From: Lysobacter sp. cf310 | GTDB taxonomy: Bacteria > Pseudomonadota > Gammaproteobacteria > Xanthomonadales > Xanthomonadaceae | Assembly: GCF_900114355.1 (NCBI RefSeq) | Contig: NZ_FOSS01000003.1 | Location: forward strand, 307,215-371,214 | DNA length: 64,000 bases | Direction of reading: 5' to 3' | Shown here: positions 17,587 to 25,757 of the stretch, in pieces | How positions within the stretch are numbered: position 1 is the stretch's first letter | Layout of the letters: every line of letters begins with the position of its first letter | Translations under genes and position numbers: made by a program | Notes under the pieces: model-generated | What the model saw: the letters and a program-made list of their open reading frames with translations, nothing else | The model's database searches: none | What the model was told of the DNA's origin: nothing

Positions 17587-18480
17587 CTAGCGCTTACCCA
17601 CTACAAAACCGAGCACCACGATCTCCCTGGCGCCGTCCGCCCCCACGTATGCCGCAACCTCTTCATCGCAGAATCCGCCCCACACGCAGCCGGGCAGGCC
17701 GCGCGCCAACGAGGTCAGATGCAGGTTCTGGGTCAGCGCCCCGGCTTCATTCATCACGAAGCGATAGCCGCGATCCAGGTACTTCGCCATCGAACGCAGC
17801 AGCACCGCCGTCACGACGAACACGACGCTGGCTTGCGCTTTGAATTCGGGTTGCAGATCGAAACCGGGCATCGCCGTGCGCGCGTCTTCGCGGCGCAGGC
17901 ACGACAGCGCGTGCCCGATCGCATCGTAGTGATAGACGCCCGGCGCTAGGCCGGCCACGTCCATCACCACCGGATAGATTTCCAACGGGTACAGCGCACC
18001 CGCGGAGGGACAAGCGCGCAGCCGCTGCGTGGGCCCGGCGGCGCCGAGACGGCGTTCGCCCAGCACGCCGTACGAATACTTGAGGATCGCAGCCAGATCG
18101 CCGAGGCCGATCGCGCGCTCGCGCGCCGCGGCGTCGCTGGCCAGCGAACGTCGGCGCAACAGCGCCTGTTCCAGCGTCAGCTCGCCCAGGCCGGCATCCG
18201 GTAAGGCGATCGATTCGGCATCGCGATGCTCGTTGCGGCTCCTGGATACGATCTCGCGCAGCGCGGGCTCGCTGAGGAAGGCGCGGATGCGCACCGACAA
18301 GCGGCGCTCCAACGTCCGTCCCCAGACCGTCCGGGCATGGAAGGCATCCACGGCCGAGGTGTCGTCGCCGGCGAACAGCAGTTCGGTTTTGACGCGGTCG
18401 TGCGCGGCCGTCGCGCGGGTCTCGCCCACGTGGCCGTCCGCCGGCGCCACCGAGCTGGCCTCAGTAGAGCGCATCGGCAT
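17587..18480 (-). CDS. SagB-type FMN dehydrogenase (nitroreductase fold)
   Basis: A 297-residue SagB/McbC-like oxidoreductase. The family signature ACPSAGALYPLEIYPVV followed by LAPGVYHYDAIGHALSCL is present in the middle, and the C-terminal half shows FVMNEAGALTQNLHLTSLA and an IVVLGFVVGK end, as in azoline dehydrogenases. Such enzymes oxidise thiazoline or oxazoline rings to the aromatic azole using FMN. The start is ATG at 18480 or 18474, overlapping the E1-rhodanese gene by 14-20 bases. It is a second candidate dehydrogenase besides the 492-residue one at 5794-7272, and could serve either the thiopeptide or a separate small system with its sulfur-carrier neighbours. Confidence 0.85.
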   Translation of the reverse strand: MPMRSTEASSVAPADGHVGETRATAAHDRVKTELLFAGDDTSAVDAFHARTVWGRTLERRLSVRIRAFLSEPALREIVSRSRNEHRDAESIALPDAGLGELTLEQALLRRRSLASDAAARERAIGLGDLAAILKYSYGVLGERRLGAAGPTQRLRACPSAGALYPLEIYPVVMDVAGLAPGVYHYDAIGHALSCLRREDARTAMPGFDLQPEFKAQASVVFVVTAVLLRSMAKYLDRGYRFVMNEAGALTQNLHLTSLARGLPGCVWGGFCDEEVAAYVGADGAREIVVLGFVVGKR

Positions 18481-19648
18481 GCTCGATATCGCGGGTCCAG
18501 GCTTCGATACCGCCGTCCAGGCTGGCGACGTCACGGAAGCCGCGTTCGGCCAGGAAGGCAGCGGCCCGAAGCGAGCGCACGCCCGACTTGCAGTAGCACA
18601 CCACCGGCAGATCCCGGTCCAAGGTGTGGAAATACTCTTCGATCTCGTCCACCGGCATCAGCAGCGAGCCTTCTATGCGCACGATCTGGTGCTCGTTGAG
18701 CGTGCGCACATCCACCAGTTGCAAGGCCGCCTGCTGCCCCAGACGCCGCTGCAGCCATTGCGGGCTGACCCGCTCGATCGGCGCGGCATCCGCATCGCCG
18801 CTGGCTTCGCCCAGGCCGGTGCCGCACAACACGGCATAGTCGGCCAACTCGGTCTGGCTGGGGTGGTCGCCGCATATGCAACACGCCGGATCGCGCTGCA
18901 GTTCGAGCTCGCGGAAGCTCATCTCGGTCGCATCGAACCGCAGCAACCTGCCCGCCATGGGCCGGCCGATCCCAGTGATCAGCTTGATCGTCTCCACCGC
19001 CTGCAACAGGCCCATGGTGCCGGGCAGCACCCCGAACACGCCGCCCTCGGCGCACGAAGGCGCGAAGCCCGGCGGCGGAGGCTCCGGATACAGGCAGCGG
19101 TAACAGGGCCCGTCGCCCAGGTTGAACACCGACAGCATGCCTTCGAAGCGGAACACCGAAGCGTAGACGTTGGGCTTGCCGCTCAGCACGCAGGCGTCGT
19201 TGATCAGATAGCGGGTAGCGAAGTTGTCGGTGCCGTCGACGACGATGTCGTAATCGACCAGCAGGGCCATGGCGTTGTCCGCTACGATGCGGCAGCGGTG
19301 CTCGACGATCTTGATGTGGGGATTCATCGCCGCCAGACGCGCGGCCGCGGCTTCGAGCTTGGGCCGGCCCACATCCTGCATCGTGTACAGCACCTGGCGC
19401 TGCAGGTTGCTCACGTCGACCGTGTCGTCCTCGACGATGCCGATCGTGCCCACGCCCGATGCCGCCAGGTACTGCGCGGTCGGAGAACCCAGGCCGCCGG
19501 CACCCACCAGCAACACGCGCGCGGCTTTCAGCCTGCGCTGACCTTCGCTGCCGATCTCCGGAATGATGATGTGCCGGCTGTAGTGGCGAATCTCTTCGCG
19601 CGACAGCTCGGGTCCTGGCGTAATTTCGGGAGTCCGTTCCCTGTTCAT
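18461..19648 (-). CDS. E1-like adenylyltransferase/sulfurtransferase with rhodanese domain (MoeB/MoeZ/ThiF type)
   Basis: A 395-residue protein that would adenylate the C-terminal Gly-Gly of a sulfur carrier and load it with sulfur. The E1 domain has the nucleotide motif LLVGAGGLGSPTAQYLAASG (about residues 46-65) and two zinc Cys pairs (CYRC, CCIC). The C-terminal rhodanese domain carries the active-site loop VVCYCKSGVRS. The length and layout match MoeZ/UBA4-like proteins. The partner carrier is encoded directly upstream (2-bp gap) and ends in Gly-Gly. It could be a general cofactor or cysteine enzyme, but its place upstream of RiPP genes suggests a sulfur-delivery role there. Confidence 0.92.
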   Translation of the reverse strand: MNRERTPEITPGPELSREEIRHYSRHIIIPEIGSEGQRRLKAARVLLVGAGGLGSPTAQYLAASGVGTIGIVEDDTVDVSNLQRQVLYTMQDVGRPKLEAAAARLAAMNPHIKIVEHRCRIVADNAMALLVDYDIVVDGTDNFATRYLINDACVLSGKPNVYASVFRFEGMLSVFNLGDGPCYRCLYPEPPPPGFAPSCAEGGVFGVLPGTMGLLQAVETIKLITGIGRPMAGRLLRFDATEMSFRELELQRDPACCICGDHPSQTELADYAVLCGTGLGEASGDADAAPIERVSPQWLQRRLGQQAALQLVDVRTLNEHQIVRIEGSLLMPVDEIEEYFHTLDRDLPVVCYCKSGVRSLRAAAFLAERGFRDVASLDGGIEAWTRDIEHADALY

Positions 19649-19650
19649 CG

Positions 19651-19971
19651 TCAGCCCCCGGCGATCGCGGGAAGGATGGTGATCACGTCCTGTGAGCGCA
19701 GCGGCGTGTGCTCCTGTTGCAGGAAGCGAATGTCCTTGGAATTGAGGAAGACGTTGATGAAGCGCCGCAGTTGCTGATCGCCGGCGAACATTTGCGTGCG
19801 TAGCAGCGGGTACTTGTCCGAGATCAGCCGAAGCGCCTGTCCAACCGTTTCCGCTTGCACATCCACCGAGCCGGCCTGGCCGGTGAAGCGTCGTAATCCC
19901 GAAGGGATCAGTACGACCACATCCACGATCGCAGGCGCGCTAGTGGCCGCGCCATCATCCATGCGATTCAT
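19651..19971 (-). CDS. MoaD/ThiS-family sulfur carrier protein
   Basis: A 106-residue ubiquitin-like protein ending in ILPAIAGG. The C-terminal Gly-Gly is the site that becomes a thiocarboxylate. The core pattern includes VVVLIPSGLRRFTG, QALRLISDKYPLL and RFINVFLNSKDIRFL followed by DVITILPA, typical of CysO/MoaD-like carriers. ATG at 19971 has AAGGA about nine bases upstream. It is the first gene of the minus-strand block that runs into the thiopeptide genes. In TfuA-type thioamidation a ThiS-thiocarboxylate is a known sulfur source, so this pair could feed the YcaO at the left edge (inference). Confidence 0.9.
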   Translation of the reverse strand: MNRMDDGAATSAPAIVDVVVLIPSGLRRFTGQAGSVDVQAETVGQALRLISDKYPLLRTQMFAGDQQLRRFINVFLNSKDIRFLQQEHTPLRSQDVITILPAIAGG

Positions 19972-20393
19972 CCCTATTCATCCTTGATGTGCATCCCCTT
20001 TTTTCACGATTGCATACCCCAAAAGGAATAGCAATAGCCCAAAATCAGTCATACGAACGGACAAGATATGACGAACGTTTCAGCGCAAAGTCGTGTATCG
20101 ATTTCGCCGTGACGGCCCAAGCCCGTCGGTGCGCTCGCAGCCTGCGAATAGCGGAAAATCCGCATATTTCTGCTGCGGTACGCGCCGTTGGGCGATGAGC
20201 GCCAACCGCTTCGGCGCACACTCAGTACACTTGTTGGCACTCTCTATACGCCGCAGTACATGGCCGCGCATCCACCAACGCGTTCACGAATGAGAGGCAC
20301 TCGATCGCCGCCGCTGCTGCGCCCTCGCGACTTGTATTTTACTGCTGCACTGCAACAGTGCGAACGATCGGAATCTCGACTCCAGGAAGGACC
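19972..20393. other. 422-bp intergenic region between divergent genes
   Basis: No gene is supported here. It separates the minus-strand sulfur-carrier block from a plus-strand membrane protein, so both promoters should lie within it. The stretch nearest 19990-20060 is more AT-rich than its surroundings, but I cannot define boxes with confidence. Confidence 0.5.
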
Positions 20394-20939
20394 ATGACAC
20401 TGTCTATCGCCTCTACGCACCAGCTCGAGATGCGCCACGCCTATTACGAAGGCGCACCCGGCGCGTTGGTATCCGGTTTGGTTTGGTTGGCGGCGGCAGC
20501 GGCCTGCTATCGGCTCGGCATCGACAAGGCGGCGTGGACCTTGCTGGTGGGCGGCGCCTTGATCCATCCGCTGAGCACGATCGTCGCCAAGCTGATCGGA
20601 CGGCCGGCGAAAACCGGCAAGGACAACGCGCTGAACGCCTTGGCCATGGCATCGACGATCTGGCTGATCGTGTGTTGCGCGATGGCGTACGGCTTGTTCC
20701 TGCTGAAACCCGCGCTGTTTTTTCCCGCAATGATGGCGGTGATAGGCAGCCGCTACCTGGTGTTCGCGAGCGTGTATGGCCGGGCGATGTTCTGGGGCCT
20801 GGGGATCGCGTTGATCGTGGCGGCGAATGCGTCGCTATGGGTGAGCGTGTCGCCTGCCGTCGTGGCAGGCGTCGGCGGCGTTATCGAAATCGTGTTCGCT
20901 TGCTTGTTGTTTTCCAAGGCTGCGAAAACCGCAGCTTGA
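20394..20939 (+). CDS. Uncharacterised multi-pass membrane protein (DUF7010-like)
   Basis: A 181-residue protein with about five hydrophobic helices. The N-terminus is HAYYEGAPGALVSGLVWLAA, followed by LLVGGALIHPLSTIVAKLIGR and helices near IWLIVCCAMAYGLFLL and FWGLGIALIVAANA. The EGAPG...GxxWL...LLxGGxxIHPL pattern resembles a family of bacterial membrane proteins of unknown function (DUF7010 as I recall it). ATG at 20394 has AGGAAGG four bases upstream. It is monocistronic and divergent from the RiPP block; no role can be assigned. Confidence 0.75.
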   Translation: MTLSIASTHQLEMRHAYYEGAPGALVSGLVWLAAAAACYRLGIDKAAWTLLVGGALIHPLSTIVAKLIGRPAKTGKDNALNALAMASTIWLIVCCAMAYGLFLLKPALFFPAMMAVIGSRYLVFASVYGRAMFWGLGIALIVAANASLWVSVSPAVVAGVGGVIEIVFACLLFSKAAKTAA

Positions 20940-21064
20940 TTTGGTAGCGGGAGCGGTTGTTGCGAAGCCGCATGTGGGCCGTAAATCCGCCTCCTGCTTT
21001 CCCTATAGGCAAATGCGGGATCGCGAGCGATCGCACGCGCGCTTGATCGATATCGACTGCCGGC

Positions 21065-21510
21065 TTAGCGGCCGCCGGAGAACTGCGCGGCGAGCGCGAT
21101 CCGCAAAGGATTACCCGGGTCCGCCAGCAGCTTCACCGTCAACGCCAGACAGATCACCACCGGCACCGGCCGCAGCGCGCGCGCGCCGAAGCGCATGGCC
21201 GCGTGCGCGCCGACCTGGCCGCCCGCGACGCTGGCCACGGCCATCGCCAAGCCGACCATCCACAGCACCTGCCCGCCGGCGATCATCACCGCCAGCGCCG
21301 CCAGATTGCTGGCCAGGTTGAAGAACTTGGTCTGCGCGGTCGCGCGCACCACGCCAGCCCGCCCAACGCGACCAACACGGTCGCCATGAACGAACCGGTG
21401 CCGGGCCCGAAGAAACCGTCGTACGCGCCGATCAACGCGATCAGCACCGCGAGCGCGTGGGGCCCGATGCGCTGGTGGCTGTCCTCGTCGCTCATGCGCA
21501 TCGGCACACC
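21065..21510 (-). pseudogene. Decayed TSUP (TauE/SafE) permease fragment
   Basis: This stretch encodes the C-terminal half of a TSUP permease nearly identical to the intact copy at 29158-29961. The first part reads MSDEDSHQRIGPHALAVLIA and GPGTGSFMATVLVALGG. A single C is missing at about 21353 (ACGCCAGCCC here against ACGCCCAGCCC in the intact gene), and the second part continues in another frame (RATAQTKFFNLASNLAALAV) to a TAA at 21065. The first four helices are absent. The fragment therefore has both a 5' truncation and a frameshift and cannot make a functional transporter. Confidence 0.9.
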
Positions 21511-21699
21511 CGCCCCCGGCTGTGGATTTCGGGCGTCGCGGATGCCTGCGCTTAAATTGGGATTTGAATCACATTTAATGAGTATTTACCCCTGCGCCCA
21601 GCCCCCTGGCGCGCGTCGAGGCTCCGCCATGATCCCTGCAGCCCCGCCACCGCGAGGGCCGGACGATCACTTCAATCAGCACACTTGGAGCCAGACGCA

Positions 21700-23085
21700 A
21701 TGACACGTAAAGGCATGCTTCGCTACGCGCTGTTGGCCGCTATTTCCGCCACGACCGCCACGGCCTCGGCGGCGGAAATGAGCGCCGCGCCGGTCACCGC
21801 CAAGCCCATGGCCAGCGCCTTGGGTGGCGCCGATTTCGCCACCGGCCTGAAGGTCCGATCGCAGCGCGCAGTCGACCTGGGCCTGCCCGATGCGGCTAGC
21901 CTGAAGGCCTTGCGTACCCGCCGCGCCGATCAGTACAAGCACGGCCAGCCGCTGGAAATCGGCTACGCCCGCAACGTCGGCCGCAGCCGCGTCGATCTGA
22001 CCAGCCTGGACTGGGAAGCCCTGCCCGACGGTTCCCACGGCGCCCGCTTCACCCTGACCTCGACCCAAGCCGTCGCCCTGCGCGCTGGCCTGCTGCTGCG
22101 CCCCACGCGCAAGAACGGCGGCGATCCCGCCGCGGTGACCCTGCGCTTCGCCGGCAGCGACGGCCGCGTGTTCACCGACAACGGCCGCAACTATAGCGGC
22201 GACGAAGCCGGCTGGTCGCCGACCGTGGCCGGCGACACGCTGACCGTCGAAATCGTGCTCGCCCCGGGCCAGCGCCCGGACGGCTTCGACCTGAACGTGC
22301 CGCAGTTGTCGCACCTGGACGTGGACCCGGCGTCGAACACGCGCGATTTGTCCAAGGCCAGCGGCGTCGGCGCCAGCGGCGCCTGCGAAAAAGACATCGT
22401 CTGCCGGGTCAACCCGACCCCGGGCTTCCTGGCGGCCAGCAAGTCGGTGGCGCGCATGGTCTACACCGCCAAAGGCAAGTCCTACCTGTGCACGGGCACC
22501 CTGCTCAACAACAACAACTCGCCCAAGCGCCAGCTGTTCTGGACCGCGGCCCACTGCATCAGCACCCAGAAGGTCGCCGACACGCTGCAGACCTATTGGT
22601 TCTTCGACGCCACCGCCTGCAACAACGATACCGCCAACCCCGGCGCGGTGACCCTGACCGGCGGCGCCTACCTGCGTCACGCCAACACCACCCGCGATAC
22701 CTCCCTGCTCGAGCTGAAGACCGCGCCGCCCACCGGCGCCTACTACGCCGCCTGGAACAGCAGCGCCATCACCGTCAACGGCACTGCGATCGAAGGCATC
22801 CACCACCCGGCCGGCGATCTGAAGAAGTACTCGCTGGGTTCGGTGACCAGCCTGTCGTACACGCTGGACGGCAAGTCGCCGCTGACCCGCGTCGCCTGGA
22901 ACACCGGCGTCACCGAAGGCGGCTCCTCGGGCTCGGCGCTGTTCACCGTCGCCGCCTCCGGCGACTACCAGTTGCGCGGCGGCCTGTACGGCGGCACCTC
23001 GTTCTGCTCGGCGCCCAACGACCCGGACGGCTACTCCCAGCTCAGCGGCGTGTGGTCCAGCATCTCGACCTACTTCGGCCCCTGA
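21700..23085 (+). CDS. Secreted trypsin-like serine protease of the lysyl endopeptidase (Lys-C) family
   Basis: A 461-residue exported protease. A signal peptide (MTRKGMLRYALLAAISATTA, cut near ASA-A) is followed by a propeptide of roughly 190 residues and a catalytic domain. The triad is visible as His in FWTAAHCI, Asp in RDTSLLEL and Ser in TEGGSSGSAL. The strings CTGTLLNNN, GIHHPAGDLKKYS and LYGGTSFC parallel the Achromobacter/Lysobacter lysyl endopeptidase. ATG at 21700 has GGAG nine bases upstream. The C-terminal secretion or PPC domains seen on some homologues are missing. Likely an extracellular predatory or nutritional protease; Lys specificity is not proven by the sequence. Confidence 0.9.
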   Translation: MTRKGMLRYALLAAISATTATASAAEMSAAPVTAKPMASALGGADFATGLKVRSQRAVDLGLPDAASLKALRTRRADQYKHGQPLEIGYARNVGRSRVDLTSLDWEALPDGSHGARFTLTSTQAVALRAGLLLRPTRKNGGDPAAVTLRFAGSDGRVFTDNGRNYSGDEAGWSPTVAGDTLTVEIVLAPGQRPDGFDLNVPQLSHLDVDPASNTRDLSKASGVGASGACEKDIVCRVNPTPGFLAASKSVARMVYTAKGKSYLCTGTLLNNNNSPKRQLFWTAAHCISTQKVADTLQTYWFFDATACNNDTANPGAVTLTGGAYLRHANTTRDTSLLELKTAPPTGAYYAAWNSSAITVNGTAIEGIHHPAGDLKKYSLGSVTSLSYTLDGKSPLTRVAWNTGVTEGGSSGSALFTVAASGDYQLRGGLYGGTSFCSAPNDPDGYSQLSGVWSSISTYFGP

Positions 23086-23105
23086 TCGCAACACGCACCG
23101 ACGGC

Positions 23106-23136
23106 CCGCCTCTCCCGCCCTGCGCGGGAGAGGCGG
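23106..23136. terminator. 13-bp stem hairpin between convergent genes
   Basis: CCGCCTCTCCCGC (23106-23118) pairs perfectly with GCGGGAGAGGCGG (23124-23136) around a 5-base loop. It sits between the plus-strand protease gene and the minus-strand reductase gene and probably blocks transcription both ways. There is no T-run, so it may instead be a REP-like element. Confidence 0.5.
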
Positions 23137-23155
23137 CGCCGCCGCTTCGCGGCGC

Positions 23156-24991
23156 TCAGATCTTGAAATCGTCGAACGCGATGCGTTCCTCCGCCACGCC
23201 CAACTTGCGCAACAGCTGCCGCGTCGCGGCCAGCATCGCCGGCGGGCCGCACAGGTAGAACTCGCACGCGGCCAGGTCCGGATGCGCGCTCAGCAGATGC
23301 GCGTGAGTGGCCTCGTGGACCAGTCCGCGCACCAGGCCATCGCCCTGCTCGGCCTCTTCGGACAGCACCAGGTGCCAGCTGAAATTGGCGTGGCGCCGCG
23401 CGAGTTCGGCCATCTCCTGCACGTAGGGCGCTTCGCGCAGGCGTCGCGCGCCGTACCAGTAGTGGATGCGCTCGCGTCCGCCCTGCCCCAGCCGCGCGCG
23501 GATCATCGCCCGCAGCGGCGCCATGCCCGCGCCGCCGCCGATGAAGATCTTTTCGCGCTCGCCGGGTTGCAAGGCGAAATCGCCGAACGCACCGCTGAAA
23601 TCGACCGCGTCGCCGGGCTTGAGCGCGTACAGATAGGTCGAGCCCTTGCCGAACAGCGTGCGTTTCTTGTGCTGGCCGCCGGGACTGAACCGCGCCAGCA
23701 GGGTCAGGCGCCCGTCGGCCTGGTCCACCGGCAAGGCCAGCGAGTACGAACGGCGCACCGCTTCCTTGTTGTGCAGGCTGGCCGGCAGTTCCAGCGCCTC
23801 CCAATCCTCGCGGTGGTGCTCGGGATAAACGATGTCCTCGCGTCCCAAGCGGTAGTCGGGCACGTGCAGTTGCAGATAGGCGCCGGGCTGGAATTCCGGC
23901 CCCGGCGGCGCCTGTGGCCGCAGCACGATCTCGCGCAGGAACGGCGTGACCGCGTGCACCGACTCGACCGTGGCCTGGCGTTGCGTCCACAGCGCCGCCC
24001 CGCCCGCGACTTCGATCTGCAGGTCGCCGTCCAGGGCCAGGTTGCAGGCCAGGCGATGCCCGAGGCGCAGCTTGCTGTCGGCCAGATGGGCGCGGTCGGC
24101 GCTGCTGGGCGGCGGCGCGGCGCCGCGCACGCGCACCTCGCACAGCCCGCAGCTCTGGCCGCCACCGCAGTTCGACGGTAGTTGCAGGCCGCTGCGGCCC
24201 ATCGCCAGATAGACCGTGTCGCCGCGATGCGATTGCAGCGAGCGCAGCTTGTCGCCGGCCTGATCGAACACCGTCAGCGCGCGCCGCGGCCGCCAGCGCG
24301 CGGGCACGAACTCGCCCAGGCGGAAGCTCGCCACCAGCAGCCACGCGCCCGACAGCGCGATCCACAAACCGCCGGCCGCGGCCATGATCACCAGCGGATT
24401 GTTGAAATCCTGGCGGCCGGTGTAATCCATGATGTGCAGCATCCAGAACAGGTCGAACAGGCGCCAGGTGTCGTTGCGCCGTTCCAGGATGCGGCCGTCC
24501 TGCGCCGACAGATACAGGCTGGTGCCGTCGGCATCGCCGAAGTCCACGCGCCAGATCGGCCCGGCATGACCGCGCGCCTCCAGGGTCGCGCGCTCCATCC
24601 GCTGCGGCGTGCCGGCGCGTCCCTCGCCCACGTAATCCGCCGTGGCCAGACGCGCGGCCAGCGCGGCGTCGATCTTCAGCGCCGTGCCGTCGCGCGCATC
24701 GACCAGCCAGACCGCGGCCTTGTGGCTGAGGCGATACACCGGCCGATCCAGCAACCAGGCCGCATCGATGCTCTGCACCGGCTGGCCGGCCTGCGCCAGC
24801 AGTTGCGCCGGCGCCAGCGTGTTCGCGGGCCAGGCCCGATGCAGGGTCTCGGCGTGGGCGCGATGGCGATGGCCCTGGACGGTGTCGTGGTCGAGCACGC
24901 TCATCAGCAGGCCGCTCGCGGTCCACAGCACGAATTGCAGGGCGACGATCAGGCCCACCCACTTGTGCAGCTTGCGCATCCAGGGCGTCAT
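23156..24991 (-). CDS. PepSY membrane domain fused to a 2Fe-2S/flavin ferredoxin reductase (NqrF-like)
   Basis: A 611-residue electron-transfer fusion. The N-terminal third is a PepSY_TM module: WVGLIVALQFVLWTASGLLM, a periplasmic part, then FWMLHIMDYTGRQDFNNPL and IMAAAGGLWIALSGAWLLV. It is followed by a plant-type 2Fe-2S domain with Cys in SNCGGGQSCGLCEVRV and LACN. An FAD/NAD reductase follows with RRSYSLA and the NAD motif FIGGGAGMAPLRAMI, close to NqrF. It would pass electrons from NAD(P)H across the membrane, plausibly to reduce ferric complexes brought in by the neighbouring TonB receptor. ATG at 24991 overlaps the upstream PepSY gene (ATGA). Confidence 0.9.
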   Translation of the reverse strand: MTPWMRKLHKWVGLIVALQFVLWTASGLLMSVLDHDTVQGHRHRAHAETLHRAWPANTLAPAQLLAQAGQPVQSIDAAWLLDRPVYRLSHKAAVWLVDARDGTALKIDAALAARLATADYVGEGRAGTPQRMERATLEARGHAGPIWRVDFGDADGTSLYLSAQDGRILERRNDTWRLFDLFWMLHIMDYTGRQDFNNPLVIMAAAGGLWIALSGAWLLVASFRLGEFVPARWRPRRALTVFDQAGDKLRSLQSHRGDTVYLAMGRSGLQLPSNCGGGQSCGLCEVRVRGAAPPPSSADRAHLADSKLRLGHRLACNLALDGDLQIEVAGGAALWTQRQATVESVHAVTPFLREIVLRPQAPPGPEFQPGAYLQLHVPDYRLGREDIVYPEHHREDWEALELPASLHNKEAVRRSYSLALPVDQADGRLTLLARFSPGGQHKKRTLFGKGSTYLYALKPGDAVDFSGAFGDFALQPGEREKIFIGGGAGMAPLRAMIRARLGQGGRERIHYWYGARRLREAPYVQEMAELARRHANFSWHLVLSEEAEQGDGLVRGLVHEATHAHLLSAHPDLAACEFYLCGPPAMLAATRQLLRKLGVAEERIAFDDFKI

Positions 24992-25680
24992 GCGGGCCGC
25001 CTCCTGCTGAAGCTGTACAGCAGCAGCCAGACGCCGCTGAGCGCGAAGATCAGACCCAGCCCGGATGCGATCCGCAGCAGGTTGTTGTTGACGTCGCTGC
25101 GCTCCTGGTAATCCATGATGTGGAACATCCACAGGAAGTCGAACCAGCGCCACAGGTCGTGGCGCTTGGCCAACAGTTCGCCGGTCTGCGGCGACAGATA
25201 CAGCGCGGTTTCGTTGTCGTCGGCGAACGCGACCCGCCACAGCGGCACCGGCCGGGTTTTGACCTCGCTGGGCGCCTCATGCAACAGCTCGACCGAGGCG
25301 ATCGGCGCCTTGCCCTGATACAGCGACACCGCCAGCGCGCTGGCGGTGGCCTCGTCCAAGGGGCTGATCGGATCGCCGCTGATCGCATCGACCAGGCTCA
25401 GGCGTTCGCCCTGGCGCAGTTCGTAAACCTCGCGCTGCATGAAGCGCTTGAGCCGGAATTCGCTCAGCTGCGGGTAGCGCGCACGCAGTTGGTCGGGGCT
25501 CAGAAACGCGCTGGCCGCCGACAGCGGCTTGGCCCGGGTATGCGCCAGGTGATCGCCGTGGATGATGTCGATCGAGATCGAGGTCATGTAGAGGCCGCTG
25601 ATCATCCACAGCAGGGCCTGGACGCCCACCACCAGGGCGATCCACTTATGGGCGCGACGCGCCCAGAATGCAGGTTTCAT
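24988..25680 (-). CDS. PepSY-domain membrane protein
   Basis: A 230-residue protein with two membrane helices: WIALVVGVQALLWMISGLYM (about residues 13-32) and IASGLGLIFALSGVWLLLYS near the C-terminus. Between them is a periplasmic domain and the conserved FDFLWMFHIMDYQERSDVNN stretch. The same HIMDY...NN pattern occurs in the fused reductase encoded next, so the two are paralogous modules and likely form one complex. Conserved His residues may bind haem, as suggested for PepSY_TM reductases. It follows the TonB receptor gene by about 80 bp. Confidence 0.88.
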   Translation of the reverse strand: MKPAFWARRAHKWIALVVGVQALLWMISGLYMTSISIDIIHGDHLAHTRAKPLSAASAFLSPDQLRARYPQLSEFRLKRFMQREVYELRQGERLSLVDAISGDPISPLDEATASALAVSLYQGKAPIASVELLHEAPSEVKTRPVPLWRVAFADDNETALYLSPQTGELLAKRHDLWRWFDFLWMFHIMDYQERSDVNNNLLRIASGLGLIFALSGVWLLLYSFSRRRPA

Positions 25681-25757
25681 AGCGTCACCTATCGGAGTTC
25701 ATGTAGTCGGCGAGTCCGCGTTCCTGCCGGCGCGCGGCCGGCAGGAACGATCGGGTC

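Noticed and set aside
21676-23094. Minus-strand frame of about 470 codons opposite the protease
   Set aside because: The plus strand encodes a complete protease with signal peptide and catalytic triad; the antisense translation is low complexity.
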